64,000 nucleotides of DNA from Coriolopsis trogii (Eukaryota > Basidiomycota > Agaricomycetes > Polyporales > Polyporaceae): the NCBI GenBank assembly GCA_020543525.1, contig JAHYIO010000001.1:4568274-4632273 (forward strand), given 5' to 3'. The notes beneath the pieces were generated by a model, which saw only the letters and a program-made list of their open reading frames with translations, searched no databases and was not told where the DNA came from. The translations under genes and the position numbers were made by a program. How positions within the stretch are numbered: position 1 is the stretch's first letter; each line of letters opens with the position of its first letter. Shown in pieces: positions 21,988 through 35,100 of the stretch.

Positions 21988-24868
21988 TCACGACGAGCGC
22001 GGACGTGTCCCCTGCCCGCGGAGCGCCAGGTCCCCGACGGCCTTTGCGAACTGTGCGTTGACGGACGCTTGCTTCTGGGCCCGCGCGTCCTTGCCGAAGC
22101 GTTTGTACAGTTCTGCAACCCAACATATGTCCGGTAAGTGTCACCTGTATCATGGAGCGCACAATCCGTCTCTTACCCAAGAAGCGCTCTCCTACCCAGA
22201 GCCCTAAGGGCGCGTTCCCGACCATGGCAGGCATCGCGTTCTTCCCGTTCTCACCCTTGACGGGAGGAGCCCCCAGACCGGCAGCTAGCTGCTCGCATGT
22301 TTGGAGCATGGTGCGCGCATGGTCCCCGGCGGTGTGCAGATAGTGCGCAGCGATGAGGGCCAGGACGAGCGCACGTAGATGGTTATCTTGCGCTTTGGTC
22401 GCGAGTTCGAGCGCGTGCTTCAGGTGTTGCCTTTGTCAAAGCAGGTCAGTCGACGCAGGCCACGCTTGTGAACTAGAGACACGCACTTGGCCTTCAGTAT
22501 TTCAGGAGTGAAGCACGCTTCGAGAACGTGACCGACAGCCTCCATCGTCCCGCCCATTCCACGGCACATCTTGACGACGTCCATCCCCTGCTCTTCTAGA
22601 TTTTCGGCGTCCTCGTCCTCGTCCGGCCAGTCATCATCAGTTACTGATAGCCCGCGTCGCCAATCGTCGCCCATGTTCTCTCGCCTCCGTTGTACCCCGA
22701 CACGGAGCGCAATCTCGCCGGCACGCGCTGCGACGTGTACATAGCTTCCTGTGTCGGAATGGTGCGCTGCTGCGCGGTAGCATCGCAGGGCGCGAGCCGG
22801 ACGCGCGAGCGCATGCGCAAGATGGGCGTGGTGCAATGCTATTCGCGCCGAGAATAGAGAGAATATGTCGTATGTGCGTGTATGCGCGATGAGTTCGTCG
22901 AGTCTCTGCGAGGGGAAGATCAATGACTCAAGAGGCAAGCGGAAGCGGGATTCCGAAGTACTCACCTCTCCCGCCGTGTCGAATTCACTTCGCGCGATGG
23001 ATACCTGAACGCGTCATCAACGAAGGTGAAGTTGGCCATGAATGAGTGCGGCTTACTGCGACAACTTCGCATAGGAGATCTGCCTTTATCCTTGCAAGAC
23101 GCTCTTCCACTTCCTCGACATCCCCGAGACTTGCCCATAGGGAAACTGAAAGAAGTTCAGCAAACAGCATACAACGAACTGTCTGGACGTACAAGAGATC
23201 TCACGAGCAGCTTCCGAATCCCAAGTGACCAGACCTTCCGTGGCAAAGACCTTGCGCTTGGGTTTCCTCCCGACCGCGTCCCTCTTCGAGGTACTACTGA
23301 CGAGGAAGGCTAACAGAAACAAGATGCGAGGATGAGTGACCTGAATAATAAGGGACGCTACAGGAAGCGGGATCTGCGCGCATATAGTGAGTGGCATATC
23401 AAATCTGAGGGATAATGTTATATGTACCTCTACGTAGCCGTCGGGAAACTTGTCCAATGCGTCTGAATCGAGTAATGCGTGTAAGTGAGATAGCCTTGGG
23501 GACACTTCGGCTGCTTCTCCTGCATGGGTGTAGTATATCACGGAGAGCATGAGCAAGTGTACAGCCATCGCAGCTTCGAATGCATCCTCGAACATAATGA
23601 ACGTCTGCTCTCGTCGGTGCTCCGGCACAGCAGTCTTCGTACTAGCGTCCACTGTACCATTGGCCTGTGATGGTTGCAACGGCTTGCGAGGTTTGGGCGT
23701 AGAGGCGGCCTCGTACGAAAGTCCAAGTGCGTCCTCAGCCTGACGGATCGCCTCACGAACATCGATCCACATACTCGCCGCAACGAGGGTACGAGTACGG
23801 AGGACGCGTGCAAGAAGAGCGACTTGTTTGTGTTTCTGAGCTACAGCCCGATCTTCAAGCTCCTGGATCGCGGCCAGACCAGCGTAGAGATCTTGTGCCG
23901 AGGGCTGGGGAGAAGATGTTTGGACGCGAGTACGGGAGGAGGATGGCCGAGACTTAGAAGATGTGTCTTTAGCGTTGGCTCTCGTAGCTGTAGCTGAAGG
24001 AGCAGTGAGAAGCGAGATGAGGGCGAGTTGCGCGGAGTAGATGATATGCGGAGGATCCGAGGGCAAGAAAGATGTCAAGAGGTTGCGTATCTGGTTACGG
24101 GCGAACTTTGTCTTCTGCTGCCATTGTGACAACTGTGCTTGAAGGAGGGCGAGTTGGTGCTTGTATGCGCGAAGTGATGGATGCTGAATCCGGGATAAGT
24201 GTTCTCCCCTGTGAATAGAATTATGTCTGGGCCTACCTTTTGTGCTATGATCGACTAGCGAGTCCGATGTGTTAGTACTAGGCATGGACATGTGCATTGA
24301 CCACGCTCACCCCTCTGCTCAGCGCCTTCTCAACCTGTAGTTACAGTTTTGGCAAGAATACAGATGAGATAAGTTGAGGTTGACGTACCTCCGACTCAAT
24401 GCCATGCGCCCAAGTATGTTCGTCGCTCTGGCTCAACCCGCCACTGATGACCCTCATGCCCAGCTCAGCCAGTCCGGTCCAGGCGCGGCACTCAATATCA
24501 GGAGAGAGAGCAGGCAGTGTGAGGCATTTACGCAGTGCGGTGAGAGATAGAACAAGAGAATGGATATAATGCTTGTGGTTGGGTGGATGGGCAAGTAACG
24601 AGGGCAAACTGACGAGCAAGATCGCAGGCGGGAGATTGTTCAACCCATGCTGAGAGGAAGAGGGTTGTAATATACGCAAGGAGTCGCTTCGTGCAAGGGC
24701 GGGGTCACTGCTGGGAGGGAGAGTCGAGAGAGGCGAGAGATCAGAGAGGTCATAAGGGATGGCGGCTGGCTCCGGAGTTGAATGTATGCGCTGTCTTTTC
24801 TGGGGCCTGGGACTCCCTTCGTCCATTACACCAGAGGAGAGGCGGCGGGAGAGAGCGGTGGGGGCCAT
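21988..24868 (-). CDS. Cohesin loading factor, Mau2/Scc4 family
   Basis: Partner of Scc2 in loading cohesin onto chromatin. ATG at 24868 starts MAPTALSRRLSSG; a basic, Pro/Ser-rich leader precedes the conserved block HYIHSLVLSLTALRKCL, PDIECRAWTGLAELGMRVI and HPSLRAYKHQLALLQAQL. TPR-like helices continue through 23086-24200 (LYAGLAAIQELEDRA, MFEDAFEAAMAVHLLMLSV) and 22420-22965 (LFSARIALHHAHLAHAL). The C-terminus joins by short introns (LKAK-QHLKHALELA; VGERFL-ELYKRFGKD) to a stop at 21988. The order and wording of these blocks match the fungal/animal Mau2 family as I know it. Exons around 22970-23400 are the least certain. It is essential in other fungi and normally single copy. Confidence 0.87.
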
Positions 24869-25574
24869 GACACGAAGATGAAAGCACAAACGCGTCCAAG
24901 TCTCTGCATCACTCTCGCGTTACGTCACATGTGACCCCTGTGACTAGACGCGCGTGATTCCGATTTGGTAGGCCAGACGCCCGCCTCTGCCGTCTCGCGT
25001 CTCGTCTTGATATCGAAGATGGACTACTGTCCAGGGTAGTCGCAAACATACACGTGGCATGCAGCTGCCTCAGGCAGCAAGACTGAGTTTTATGTTACGG
25101 TCAATTGCCCTCAGGCTCCTCGCCTAGCGGCCATATTTACTACTCTGTATCGCGGACAGTTGGGGTCGATGGGTCGCTACGGAAAAGTCTGTTCAGCATG
25201 AGGCATAGATCGTAAACACACCTCGCTATTACGCGCACCCTGTGACTCTGAACGCGGGGCCCGATGGGTGCTTGAGTGCAGCTGCGGGTGTGGCTGGGGA
25301 GAGCGTTTGTCAGAGATCGGAGCGGAGATCCTGCGCATCGAGGCACGCGAAAGGGTATATGACTACCATATAAGGCGAAAACGCGTCGGGTAGAGTGGGG
25401 AAGCGCCCATTAGAGGATTCTCACAGACGTCAGAACTTCAATCTATCTCCTCCAGCTGTCGTCCCGCCATGCGCAACACTCGACCCGCCCCCCGCCCCCT
25501 CCTTCCTCCTCTCTCTTTCCCTCCCCCATCTTCCCCCCGCCCCTGCTCGACCTCCCGAGCGGTCGCGATGAGCA
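24869..25574. other. Divergent promoter region of cohesin loader and DUF6534 genes
   Basis: The two flanking genes are transcribed away from each other. A C-rich pyrimidine tract at 25485-25555 immediately precedes the DUF6534 start and is typical of fungal leaders or promoters. No gene is seen. Confidence 0.5.
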
Positions 25575-27641
25575 ATGGCCAATGCCAGCGACACCATCGG
25601 TGCCATCCTCATCGGCGCCCTCGTATCCGCACTGTCAGTCCATCCCCACATCACCCGCATACACCCTCCCGTACTCACTCCTTTCGCAGTTTATCGGGCG
25701 CAGTAGCCACGCAGGCCTTCATATATTTCAGAGTTTATGGCACAGATGATTACAAACGGAATATTCTCATCGTGAGTGCTTCGGTCCCTGCAGTCGACTG
25801 CCTCCTTCATTTGCGCGACCACATCCAGGTGTCGACGTTGTGGTAAGTCCCCCACATCCTCCCCATCGATGACCCTTGCGCTCATGCATCCCAGGATGCT
25901 TGATACGTTACATCTATCCATGGCCTTCGCCTCCACATGGATCTATCTCATAAAGAATTGGGGGAACGAGAGCATTTACGACTTCATTCCATGGTGCGCG
26001 CCCTTGTCTAGTCTCAGTAACGTATGGTCCTCACACTTCTTTTCCTCAACCAGGACGATTGCTGTATGTGTCCTGCGCTTTTACTCAAGACTGTTCTCAC
26101 CTACTTTGCGACGGTCAGCTTACCGTAGCGCTCACTGTACGTCCTCCTGCTCTCTCTTCGTCCAGCTATTCTCAGTCTTCAAAAGGCTATCGTCACCCTC
26201 ATCACGCACTGGTTTGTCCTTCCCGTGCTTGCACCATGTCCGTCGTCTGACTCGCTCAACAGTTTCTTCGCTCACCGCGTTTTTGTTCGTAAGTGGACCA
26301 AGATCATTCAGACCTCATCTTGGACTCATTGGGACAATCACAGTGAGCGGATGCTCGTGGTGGTTGACTGCACCCATTGTAGGTCATCGCACTCTAGTCT
26401 TCGACCATCTCTTGATTGTCCGTTCCAGCTAGTGCTCGCTGTTGCGCGGTTAGGTACGTGTCTCCACTTATGCCCATCAGTACGCAGTTGACTTTGGTCC
26501 ATGCAGCTGCCGCTCTTGGTAAGCGATGTCTGCTTATCGTGTCAACTACGGAGCTAATTTGCTACGGCCGCACAGTCTCAACTTCAGAGATGTACGGCAC
26601 TTGCGAAGCGCCATCGCGTTATCATCACTGACTGCCTATGCAGGATCGGCTTGCGCAGTTACGAAGCATTCGTCAATCAAGTCGGAGTGAGTAGCCCACC
26701 TTCATCAGTGATTCTCATTCCCTGATCGTCTGTGCCACAGTGGGTCTTCACGATGGGCCTCTCTTTAGCCACAAGCGTAGACGTACTCATCACCATCTCG
26801 CTTATTGTCCTCCTACAACGCAGCCGCACTGGCTTTTCGACGATGTGAGTGCTTAGCTTGCCTGCACGCCCGACCCGTTCTAAGTGACACCGCGTGGACG
26901 TTTCTCCTCATAGGACGGATCACCTGATTGATGTTGTTACATTATATACGGTCGAGACTGGTCTTGTTACGAGGTAAGTCGGCTCAGCTGTCCATGAAGG
27001 CCCTGTCTCCGTATTGATCGGTCGCTATTACCTCAGCGTAACTACCTCTGTGTCTCTCATTTGTGTGAGTTTTGCTGTTCGCTAGTCGGGTTCGGCATCA
27101 CACTCACAGAATACATGTCCCGACATCCAGTGGCTTACGATGCCTCGAAATCTCATCTTTCTTGCTCTACATTTCTCCATATCCAAACGTAAGTCTCCCG
27201 GTTCTTCGTCGACGGTGGTTCAAGCCAGACTGAGGCGGTGTCTTTGTCAGTCTACGCGATCTCTACATTTGCGACGTGCGTGTGACTTGCTGACATCTGT
27301 GGATTTGGACCTACTGACCACACAACGCTGGACAGTTTGAATGCGCGCAAATCGCTCAGGCGTCGAACAAATCAGGGAGACCAACATATCCTACCGATGA
27401 TATCTTCCTTACACGAAGCACAAAGCGAAACGCATGGCGAAGACGTACGTCGCGGTCGTTCTCTCGAGCTATGCTCTCGTGCCGTCCACGTTGCAACACA
27501 CCTGACAGTCGTTTTTGGCAGCTGGGTTTGAATGTCAAATCACATAGTGCGATCAGTGCGGCGACTCCACCATCGATACGAGTACGTTCGAGTGACGCCT
27601 TCCACGAGCTTCGTACGCTTACGTCGGAATCGCATGCTTGA
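25575..27641 (+). CDS. DUF6534 seven-helix membrane protein
   Basis: A member of a large Agaricomycete family of probable seven-transmembrane proteins without a known ligand. ATG at 25575 opens MANASDTIGAILIGALVSA. Many very short exons follow: LSGAVATQAFIYFRVYGTDD, YKRNILI-VSTLW-MLDTLHLSM, YLIKNWGNESIYDFIPW, LSLQKAIVTLITH-CFFAHRVF, TDHLIDVVTLYTVETGLVT, SVTTSVSLI, NTCPDIQWLTMPRNLIFLAL, HFSISK-LYAISTFAT, LNARKSLRRR. The final exon, after a donor near 27445, would read LGLNVKSHSAISAATPPSIR and stop at 27641; without that splice the frame stops at 27531. The TLWMLDTLH, HCFFAHR and LNARKSLR blocks are hallmarks of the family. Individual introns between 26450 and 26930 are uncertain. Confidence 0.8.
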
Positions 27642-28258
27642 CAGACATTGACACGGTTAGAGAACAAGCCTCCAGATAGCAGTAGCGCGGACGCTGAGGA
27701 CGTGGGACCTGGAGCGTCTCACCGTCTTTCGCTCTCGCATTCGGAATCGTATTCGCCTGTATAGTCGGACCATCGATCGGACTGCGCGCCAAGGACTTTG
27801 GGTCATGCATACGGTATCGTCGGTCATTTAGTGAGGCTCGGCTGTACATAATAATGTAATCTTAGCTGATTTGCGGGCTGTGTATAGGGCCATTGACGAA
27901 TATCTTGTCTTTGGTGCAAGTCTCCTGGCAGAGTGAATCGTGATGAGTCTTCGGGGTGCAGGAAGCGCCCAATATGGTATATTTTGATGTGTTGGTTCAT
28001 GTTTGTGGTGTGGGCACCCACGTCGACATACTCCTCCGCATCCTCAGGACAGCCTTGCCGCACCAAGTCTCATCCGCTGTGATCTCACCACTTGTCACCA
28101 CAGTCTCCCGCTTCAGGATCAGCAAGCAGCTCGCTGCAGAGAATAGTGTATGTATTGTCCACCGTAGTGTTCTGTCGAAGCTGGTACTATCATGTTAAGT
28201 TATGAATGGATGACAGATAGCCACATACAGGAGCAAGCATACAGCCGCGTTCTCGTAA
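27642..28258. other. Tail-to-tail intergenic interval
   Basis: This lies between the convergent DUF6534 and DUF6535 genes. Only short frames without motifs are present, and I see no RNA gene. Confidence 0.45.
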
Positions 28259-29775
28259 CTATTCAACAGAAGGCTCCTGCGACCGCCGTCCCCGACATGC
28301 GCCAAATGCACGTTGAATCACGCCTCGCAGAGACTGATTATCTCCACTCTCATCCTCGCGTATATCCCGAGTGAAAAACTTCCATGCTTCCTTGTTCTTC
28401 GCGCCTTCCTCGATCTCGTTGAGTGCGTATTGTCCCTTCAGCTCGCACCACGTTCTGACGAGGTGCAGGACGCTGTCCTCGGTGGGCATATCCAGCAACC
28501 CTGCGTGTGCTTCTTCGATCATGGTACTCCTGCCCTGGTTGAACCATTCAGCCACCAGGTCCTCAATCCCTCTTATGGCCTCTTCCCTTTCCTTGACGTC
28601 CTTGAAGCATCGGCCCACCTTCTTGAGCTTTTCGTGACCCCAGTACTCGGCGTGGACATACTTGAGCGCCTTCACCTCCAGGTTGCAACTCTGCTCCCGC
28701 GCCTTCCTCCGCTCTCGGTCCACCAGCGTCTCGAACTTCTTCCACGCAAGGTGTCCGCCTTCGAACGTGAAGAAGTGAAGGTGGCGTATGCGGTACACCA
28801 CCCTTGCGAGCGGGGACTTGAACGGGCAGTGGGAGGAAAACGTGGGGAAGATGGCAGCGGCAAAAGTGAGGAGCGTCCAGAGCCCAAATAGCGCCTCCAT
28901 GACGAGGTTCAGGATGGGGTTCATCTTCCGGGTAAGCATGATGATGCCGATGCCAAAGAGCCAGCAGGCGGTCTGGAGGAAGAAGGAGATGCAGGCCACG
29001 AGTCCGCGCATGTGCCAGTCATGCAGGCCCTTGTGCCGGAACTCCTGCACGTGCACGAGCTCCCGCGGGCGGTGGGGAAGGTCGAGAAAGTATTCGCGGA
29101 GCCACTCTTTCACCCAAAGTCCCATCCCGGACGAAATGAGGCTGAACAAGAGGCCAGAGAAGAGGAAGGAGTTGATGAGGACGTCGGTGAAGTCTTGTTC
29201 AAATGGAGGTAGGTCGAACGGAGCAACGGACGCCAGATTTGAGCTGTTCCCGCCGCCCAGTTGCCTGGATATGGCAACGAGCGCGTCGACAGTGAGTTGG
29301 CTATTGTCGGGTTGGAGATAGGGGGTGGTTGCGCTGATGAAAAGAGTGATGACGGCCAGGAATAGACCGGACTAACCCGTGCTCCCTGTCAGACACGAAT
29401 CTAACTCCACTGTTGTGACACTTACGAAGGTGAGCAAAGAATCCACTTCGTCTGCCCAAGCCTTGATCTTTTCCATGTCGCGCTCCTCGAGCAGCTTCGA
29501 GCACTCATGCCATGCTTCGTATGCTTCATGCGCCCGTATGGTGTCAGTAGGACCAGCAGCTTCGCCTCCGCCGGAAGCGTTGTAACTTTGCTCTTCCTGG
29601 TCAGCGGTCAGCTGTGGTCAATCCCCGCAGGTAAGTGAGAGTACAATGTCAGACGTTCAAGATAATACTCACACAGCCCTTCTCTACGTCGCTCTGGGAC
29701 ACCATCGAGCGCGTCTCAAGGCTACTTCTATCGGCCCAATCATTGTTGCTTCGGGATCGTGGCCCCCAGACCATA
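28259..29775 (-). CDS. DUF6535 membrane protein
   Basis: An Agaricomycete-specific integral membrane protein of unknown function. The frame can start at ATG 29775 (MVWGPRSRSNNDWADRSSLE). An intron with acceptor near 29610 leads to EEQSYNASGGGEAAGPTDTI and the family core KLLEERDMEKIKAWADEVDS-LLTF. A second intron leads to SGLFLAVITLFISATTPYLQ. The large exon 28259-29149 holds FLFSGLLFSLISSGMGLWVK and two more hydrophobic segments (ACISFFLQTACWLFGIGIIM, EALFGLWTLLTFAAAIFPTF), then a charged cytosolic tail. Four predicted membrane segments and the opening D-x-L-L-x-F-SGLF pattern are what define the family. An upstream coding exon before 29775 cannot be excluded. Confidence 0.82.
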
Positions 29776-31864
29776 TTGAACGAGGGAATGAAGTCTTTTC
29801 GCTCCTGTTGGTAGACTAGAGGGTGTGTCGAAAGTGAGTTACAAGAAGTCTTGGTCCTCGAACTGCTCTTTTATATACACGGACATGCGTTCTCGCACAC
29901 AGCATACATCACAATGCTCAACATACCCTCAGGCTGCGCGAAGCCACAGAAGGAACTACGCAGTGGATTCCTGTGTACGGTAGACACGTGTCACGAACAC
30001 GGCGACACTTTGCACTGCGCGCATACACGTCCTTCACTTACTGTCCTCAGTTCGCGAATCCGAAGCCCTTGGCTTCCGTGATCCTCTGTCGAACGATGTG
30101 AACGGCACATCCCTAACGTCAACTGACACACAATTTCGCCAGTAGAAGGTCCAGGCGTCGCTGCGGAATTTCTGCGAACCCTCGCTCTTCTATCGGCTTG
30201 TGTCTCTCACAAGCCGACGACACGGGGAGACTCTGATTTTGATGTGCGTAGAAGCGCGATGGTGTCATCGCGACCGCCAGGTCCCCATTCTTACGTGCTA
30301 ATTGGAGGTTAGCACCCTGACCGGGCATGTCATACGACATAGCGTGGTTGTAGCTGTGTTACAAAGGACAACATTCAATGCCGTCCCTACGGTACTGAAC
30401 TTCCTTCTATTGTCCTCCAATCCCGAACCTGAAGACTGGCGAAGTCATATGTCGAGGGGAATACCCTAGTTCGACGTCTTCCTCTCATTGCACCCGTCGC
30501 CTCATGTCTGAGGTGCCGTAGTGTGTTTGTAACACTGCAGGTGTCTCTAATACGGCCGCCACCTGCTTGTCTGGGTCCTCGACAGTCCACCCCCTGCGTT
30601 CGGCCCGCGCGGCAACAAAACCCTGCTCAACGGTCGGTCTGATACAACGCCCCAGGGTTATACTACGCAACCACTCTGTTTTGAACCCCCTTCACCTGGT
30701 CCCTTCACTACCGCGCAATTGTCCACCTCCTCTCACGAACTCTGTTGGCCCCGTTCTGTTCACTCAGGTGCTCGCTGGAACCATGATAGCCCCGACGCCG
30801 AAAATAGAACGACTTGAAGCAAACACGCCACGGCAATGTTCACTTCTCTGCCGATCGCCACCTTAAGCCCCTGCTACAACAAGCTCCAGACCACTAAGCT
30901 GTCAACGCTTGCTCAGGGCCCCAGGTTTCTGCTACTCAAAGCTTATTGCTCACCAGGCTACCTCCCATTGGCACGCTCCACTGGATCACCACTCCACCCT
31001 CACTGCCCTCACTCACCGCAAACCCAACAATGCACACGCTTTTCACGGAAGGCTGCCGCAGTCCTGTATCGTCCTGCCGTCCTCGGGCTCGCCCGCTCGC
31101 TCCCGCTGAGTACACGTCCTGACGCCCGTCCTGCCGTTGCTCGATCGTCGAACCTTCCGGCACGCAAGGCTGTTACCCTGCGCCACTGGCCGGCGGGGCA
31201 GCATCTGTCTCGCCACTCGAATGCGCTGTCCAATACTAGCTCACGCTTCAGCGACGACGACTCCACGTCCGACTCAGGCTGGAACCGGGCGGCTTACGAG
31301 TTGATCATCGCTCTCAGCGGTCGAGTTCGAGTTCGAGTCCACGAGGCGGGCAATGACGGTCTGAGCCCGCGAGTCTAACATCCTCCCTCCATCCAAAATT
31401 CGAATCGATCAACGTTGGCACGTCACCGGCTGGCTATGCATATGGCGAGCGCTCGCGTTGTAATCATGTTACGGTGGACGTTGCGGGCAGTGATTTTGGG
31501 CTCAGTTCCACCTTCCGAGGGTCCCGGAACGACGATCTGGCGCGACTCCGTGCTCGAGTGATAGTAGTCGTCCACATTTCAGGAGCCCGGGAATGACGAT
31601 CTGGCGCAGTGACGACCCGTGCACACCGAGTACACGCTCCGGCTCGCGCGACCAAGCCTCAGAGGCCTCGCCGTTTGCATACCGCGACTGTGCGTCGGCT
31701 CCGAGATGACAGAACGCTTCTGAGACTCGAGCTGCGGGCCGAAGAGCGAACGGCGCGTTGTTTGGGCATTGTGGTATTTGTGTACACTAGTCAACCATCC
31801 GTGTGTTGTGAGTTACAAGTAATCGCTACAGCCGATCCAGTTCGATTTCGTGCGTACACCCATC
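29776..31864. other. 2.1-kb interval with no supported gene
   Basis: This is the largest gene-free stretch of the core region. The longest frame (30836-31378 plus, 180 codons) is composed of simple Ser/Leu/Arg/His-rich sequence without splice structure or motif, and I do not call it. A short imperfect direct duplication containing GACGATCTGGCGC occurs at about 31520-31543 and 31582-31607. No mobile-element coding sequence is seen. Confidence 0.5.
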
Positions 31865-34806
31865 TCACAAACACTCCCAAGTCTGCCCACCCATCGCGAT
31901 CAGCCGATTGAACAGCTCGTCCCGGCCTTTCACCGCAGTGATGACCGTCCGCCCACCCCACCGGTCCACGACCTCCAGCCCGTCCAGCACGTCCTTGCCC
32001 GTCGCCCACCCGACGACGAGCCTCCCCTTCCACCCGAACCCGCCCATCTTCCTGAGGGCGACGATGTCCTTGAGGCCGATCGTGAACGACGGCTTGACGC
32101 CGTCCGAGTCGTCCCCGCCCTTGCCAGGGATGGCCGACGGCGCCTGCAGCGCAGCCCGGAGCGGCTTCTCCGTCACAAACGACAGACACGGGGACGCTGC
32201 GCTCGTCACGACCAGCACGCGGCCCTTCTTCCCGTGCAGGCGTGCAGAGAAGCTCGTCGGGCCCTCGCGCTTCAACGCGTCCTCCGCGCGTTGGGCCGCA
32301 AGCTGTTTCTCCTCCGACACCGTGCCTTTGTTGTGCGCGGCCTCCTCCGCGACGGCTTTGCTGTGCGCGATGGCCTCGTCCTCTTCTGCGCGCGCGGCGA
32401 CGGCGCCCAGTCGACGCTTCGCGTGCTCGTTCCCGACCTTTGCCTTGAGGCGATCCATGCTGAGGATGCCTCCGACTCCGGCCCGGGTCGTCTTCTTGAC
32501 GAGACCGAGGATCTTACTGCCGTGCTTCTTCTTCTCGCCGCCCTCGTTATCTCCCTCCATACTGTCCTTGTCGGTGCTGGAACCTTCCACGTACGTGCCA
32601 TCTTCCGAAGCGCCTTCGTCCGTGTATACAGGAGGATGCTCACCATCGGCGCCCTCGATTTCGTAGCCGTCTGTGTCAAAGGCAAAAGCATGGGTCTTCA
32701 ATTCCTCCACGGCATCGGATGGATGTGCTGGAGCAGGATTAGCTTTGTGAACTAGCGAGGCAGTGTGATGCGGGAGCGCGATGGGTGGAGGGGGAAGCGG
32801 TGCCTTGGCCTCTTCGGCGATCCGCAAAAAGGTGATTGTGAGTTGCGCGTTGGTAGGAACACCCCTGAGAAGCGTTCTGAGAGTACGTCAGCACCAACAA
32901 CTCAATAGAAACGGGTTGGACGCGGACTCACCGCCGGATCTCGAGGAATCTGCGCCAGTTGGGGAACCGATGCGTGAGCTTGTAGGTCAGCTTCGACAGG
33001 ATGGGCTGGCTGAAGAAGACGACACCCAAAAGGAAGGTCGTTCCATCTACGACCAACTCGGCGGAAACCGTGAGGGACAGGACGAGAAGCGGCAATAGCA
33101 CACCAGCAAGTCGAAGACGGGCAGTGTACTTGGGAAAAGGTGCGACGGGTTCGAGCGCACTGGATGCAATCAGTATGTGATTCAAGCAAAGTCAAGGCGT
33201 CCACTTACTTGCCAAGCCGCTCCCAAGTATCAGCGACGTCTGCGAGTACTCTCATGACCGGACGCATCTTCTCCCACATGGCACCTTCGACACTCTTCTT
33301 CGCTACCTGTGCTCCGGGATCTTCGATACCGTTCGAATTAGCAGCGTCCTTTGCGTTCTTGCTGCGAAGAGCAGCCTCTGACGGGTCTGGTAGCGCACCG
33401 GCGAAAGAATCATCGCTCTCTGCCTTGCCGACCTCCGTTTCCATTTCGCCAGAGGTGTCGCGACTGACGTCTCTCTGAGCTTCGCCATACTTTCGTTTAG
33501 GGGAGCCACCTTGACCCATCACGGTACCGGCACCGATGGCGCCCAAGGAAGCAACAAAATGAGAGGCCTCCTCCTCGACAGCTTCACCAGGATGCGCTTC
33601 TGGAGCGCCTGAGAGAGAGTCTGGGGAGCCGATGACACCCGCACGAGGGACTTGTAGATTACCGGATGTTGCGCTTATCGCAGCGAGAGGGGCGGGCGGG
33701 AACAACTTAGCGCGGGCGGGAGGATAGAAGATGAGAACGAGTAGAGTGGTGACGAGGAGAGCGGGCAGGAAGGAGAGATACCAGGATACAAAGTACGCCT
33801 ATCGAGCAAGTCAGTAGGTGGCAAAGTGGTATGGTAGCGTAGACGTTATGAGCATGCGCGGTCGTTCAAATAGTGGGAACATGAATTGATCAGCCGAACT
33901 CAGGTCATGAGTCTAGCAACACAGACATGACGCGTGTGACCGGACGCGGGGTCGATCAAGGACACTCACCGCACAGAAATATGCAGTCCGCCGCGGTTCG
34001 TTCCACGAGCGAAGGCGAGCTATATGCTTTCCAAACGCGACCATCCCGACGATCTGCGCGAGGAGGGTGAGGGAACGGGGAGCATGCGAGAGGCGCAAGA
34101 TACATACGACAGTCATGTACAGACGCTCCAGATTGGCACGGAGCTTGTCGGGGGAGAATTCCTCATCGTCTGCGATCTCGAGGTCGAGGAAGCCGGGAGG
34201 CGGAGGAGGGATGGCCCGAACGTGTTGGATTTGCTACAAAGCGTGTGAGACTCGGCGAGCTACGTAGGGGAGCGATGGAAGACTTGCCTTGTTGAAGCGA
34301 CGGACGAGGGTGAAGAGGTCGTCGTTTGGGACACCTCGGATGAGCGCGGGGGGACGACCGGCGCGGTTCGTCCAGCCCAGGTCCTTGACGCCTGGATCGT
34401 CCAGCTCAGAGACAGACTTTGTGGAGACCGGAGGTGCAGGCGCTGCATCTGCTACGAGGTCGGTAGGGTGGTCGAATTCGGGATCGGACTCCACCTCGGG
34501 CTGGGGTGTATCCGGGAGAGGTTTAGAGACGACGTCTGGGGGAGGAGGGGGAGGGAGAGGATCGGTCTGTGCGGATGGGACCAAGGGCGGGCCATGGGAG
34601 TGAGCGTCGTTTGAGAACGCAGTCGAAGTAGGAGAGGGCTCGGTGAGTGCGGACGGAGGCGACTCGGATGAGGGCTCCGCATGGACAGGAGACTGGGATT
34701 GGGCGAGGAGAGGGTCTGCTGGTTGCGCTGGTTGAGTCGCAGGGGCGGAGTGGTCTGGCCAGTCGCGGGGGAGGCCGTCGAGGAGGGCGCTGTCGCTGTC
34801 GGCCAT
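31865..34806 (-). CDS. DUF3292 membrane protein
   Basis: A large fungal protein of unknown function. ATG at 34806 opens MADSDSALLDGLPRDWPDHS, followed by a Pro/Ser-rich tail. The conserved block is KDLGWTNRAGRPPALIRGVP, DDLFTLVRRFNK-QIQHVRAI and LDLEIADDEEFSPDKLRANL, then LYMTVIVGMVAFGKHIARL. A membrane segment follows (AYFVSWYLSFLPALLVTTLL). After a variable acidic loop, a second hydrophobic pair appears (LRLAGVLLPLLVLSLTVSAE, GTTFLLGVVFFSQPIL). The last exon (31865-32827) is charged, with KKHGSKILGLVKKTTRAG, and ends GGQTWECL. Membrane location is inferred from the hydrophobic segments. The family name is from recall of the LGW and SPDKLR pattern. Confidence 0.82.
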
Positions 34807-35100
34807 CGGGGAGAGGGCAGGACGTCGTCGTCGGGGAGGAGGTCGCCGTTGGCCATCGCGCCCTCGGGGCTTTGTAGGACAGACGAGGAGGGAGTGGCTC
34901 CTTTGACAGTCGATGACGCCGTCCCTCATCCTTGCTGCTATTTCGGGCAGACACGCGTCATGTCACATCCTCCCCGCGTGTTGTCACACTCACGTGGAAT
35001 GCCACAAGCATCTGCATAGCCACCACCTGCAGTTCGTACACGAGCGATACTCGAGCCGATTGCATAGCACACTCATACAACAGAGCACTGCTCCCTCCGC
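34807..35100. other. Intergenic region
   Basis: Probable promoter of the DUF3292 gene and 3' flank of the IFI6-like gene. No gene or RNA is seen. Confidence 0.5.

Noticed and set aside
25768..25793. A 22-base intron ending CCTGCAG in the DUF6534 gene
   Set aside because: Too short; a 57-base intron ending CATCCAG gives the family-like junction NILI-VSTLW-MLDTLH.
30836..31378. 180-codon plus-strand frame in the largest gene gap
   Set aside because: Simple composition, no domain, no splice signals; an intergenic frame of this length is expected by chance.
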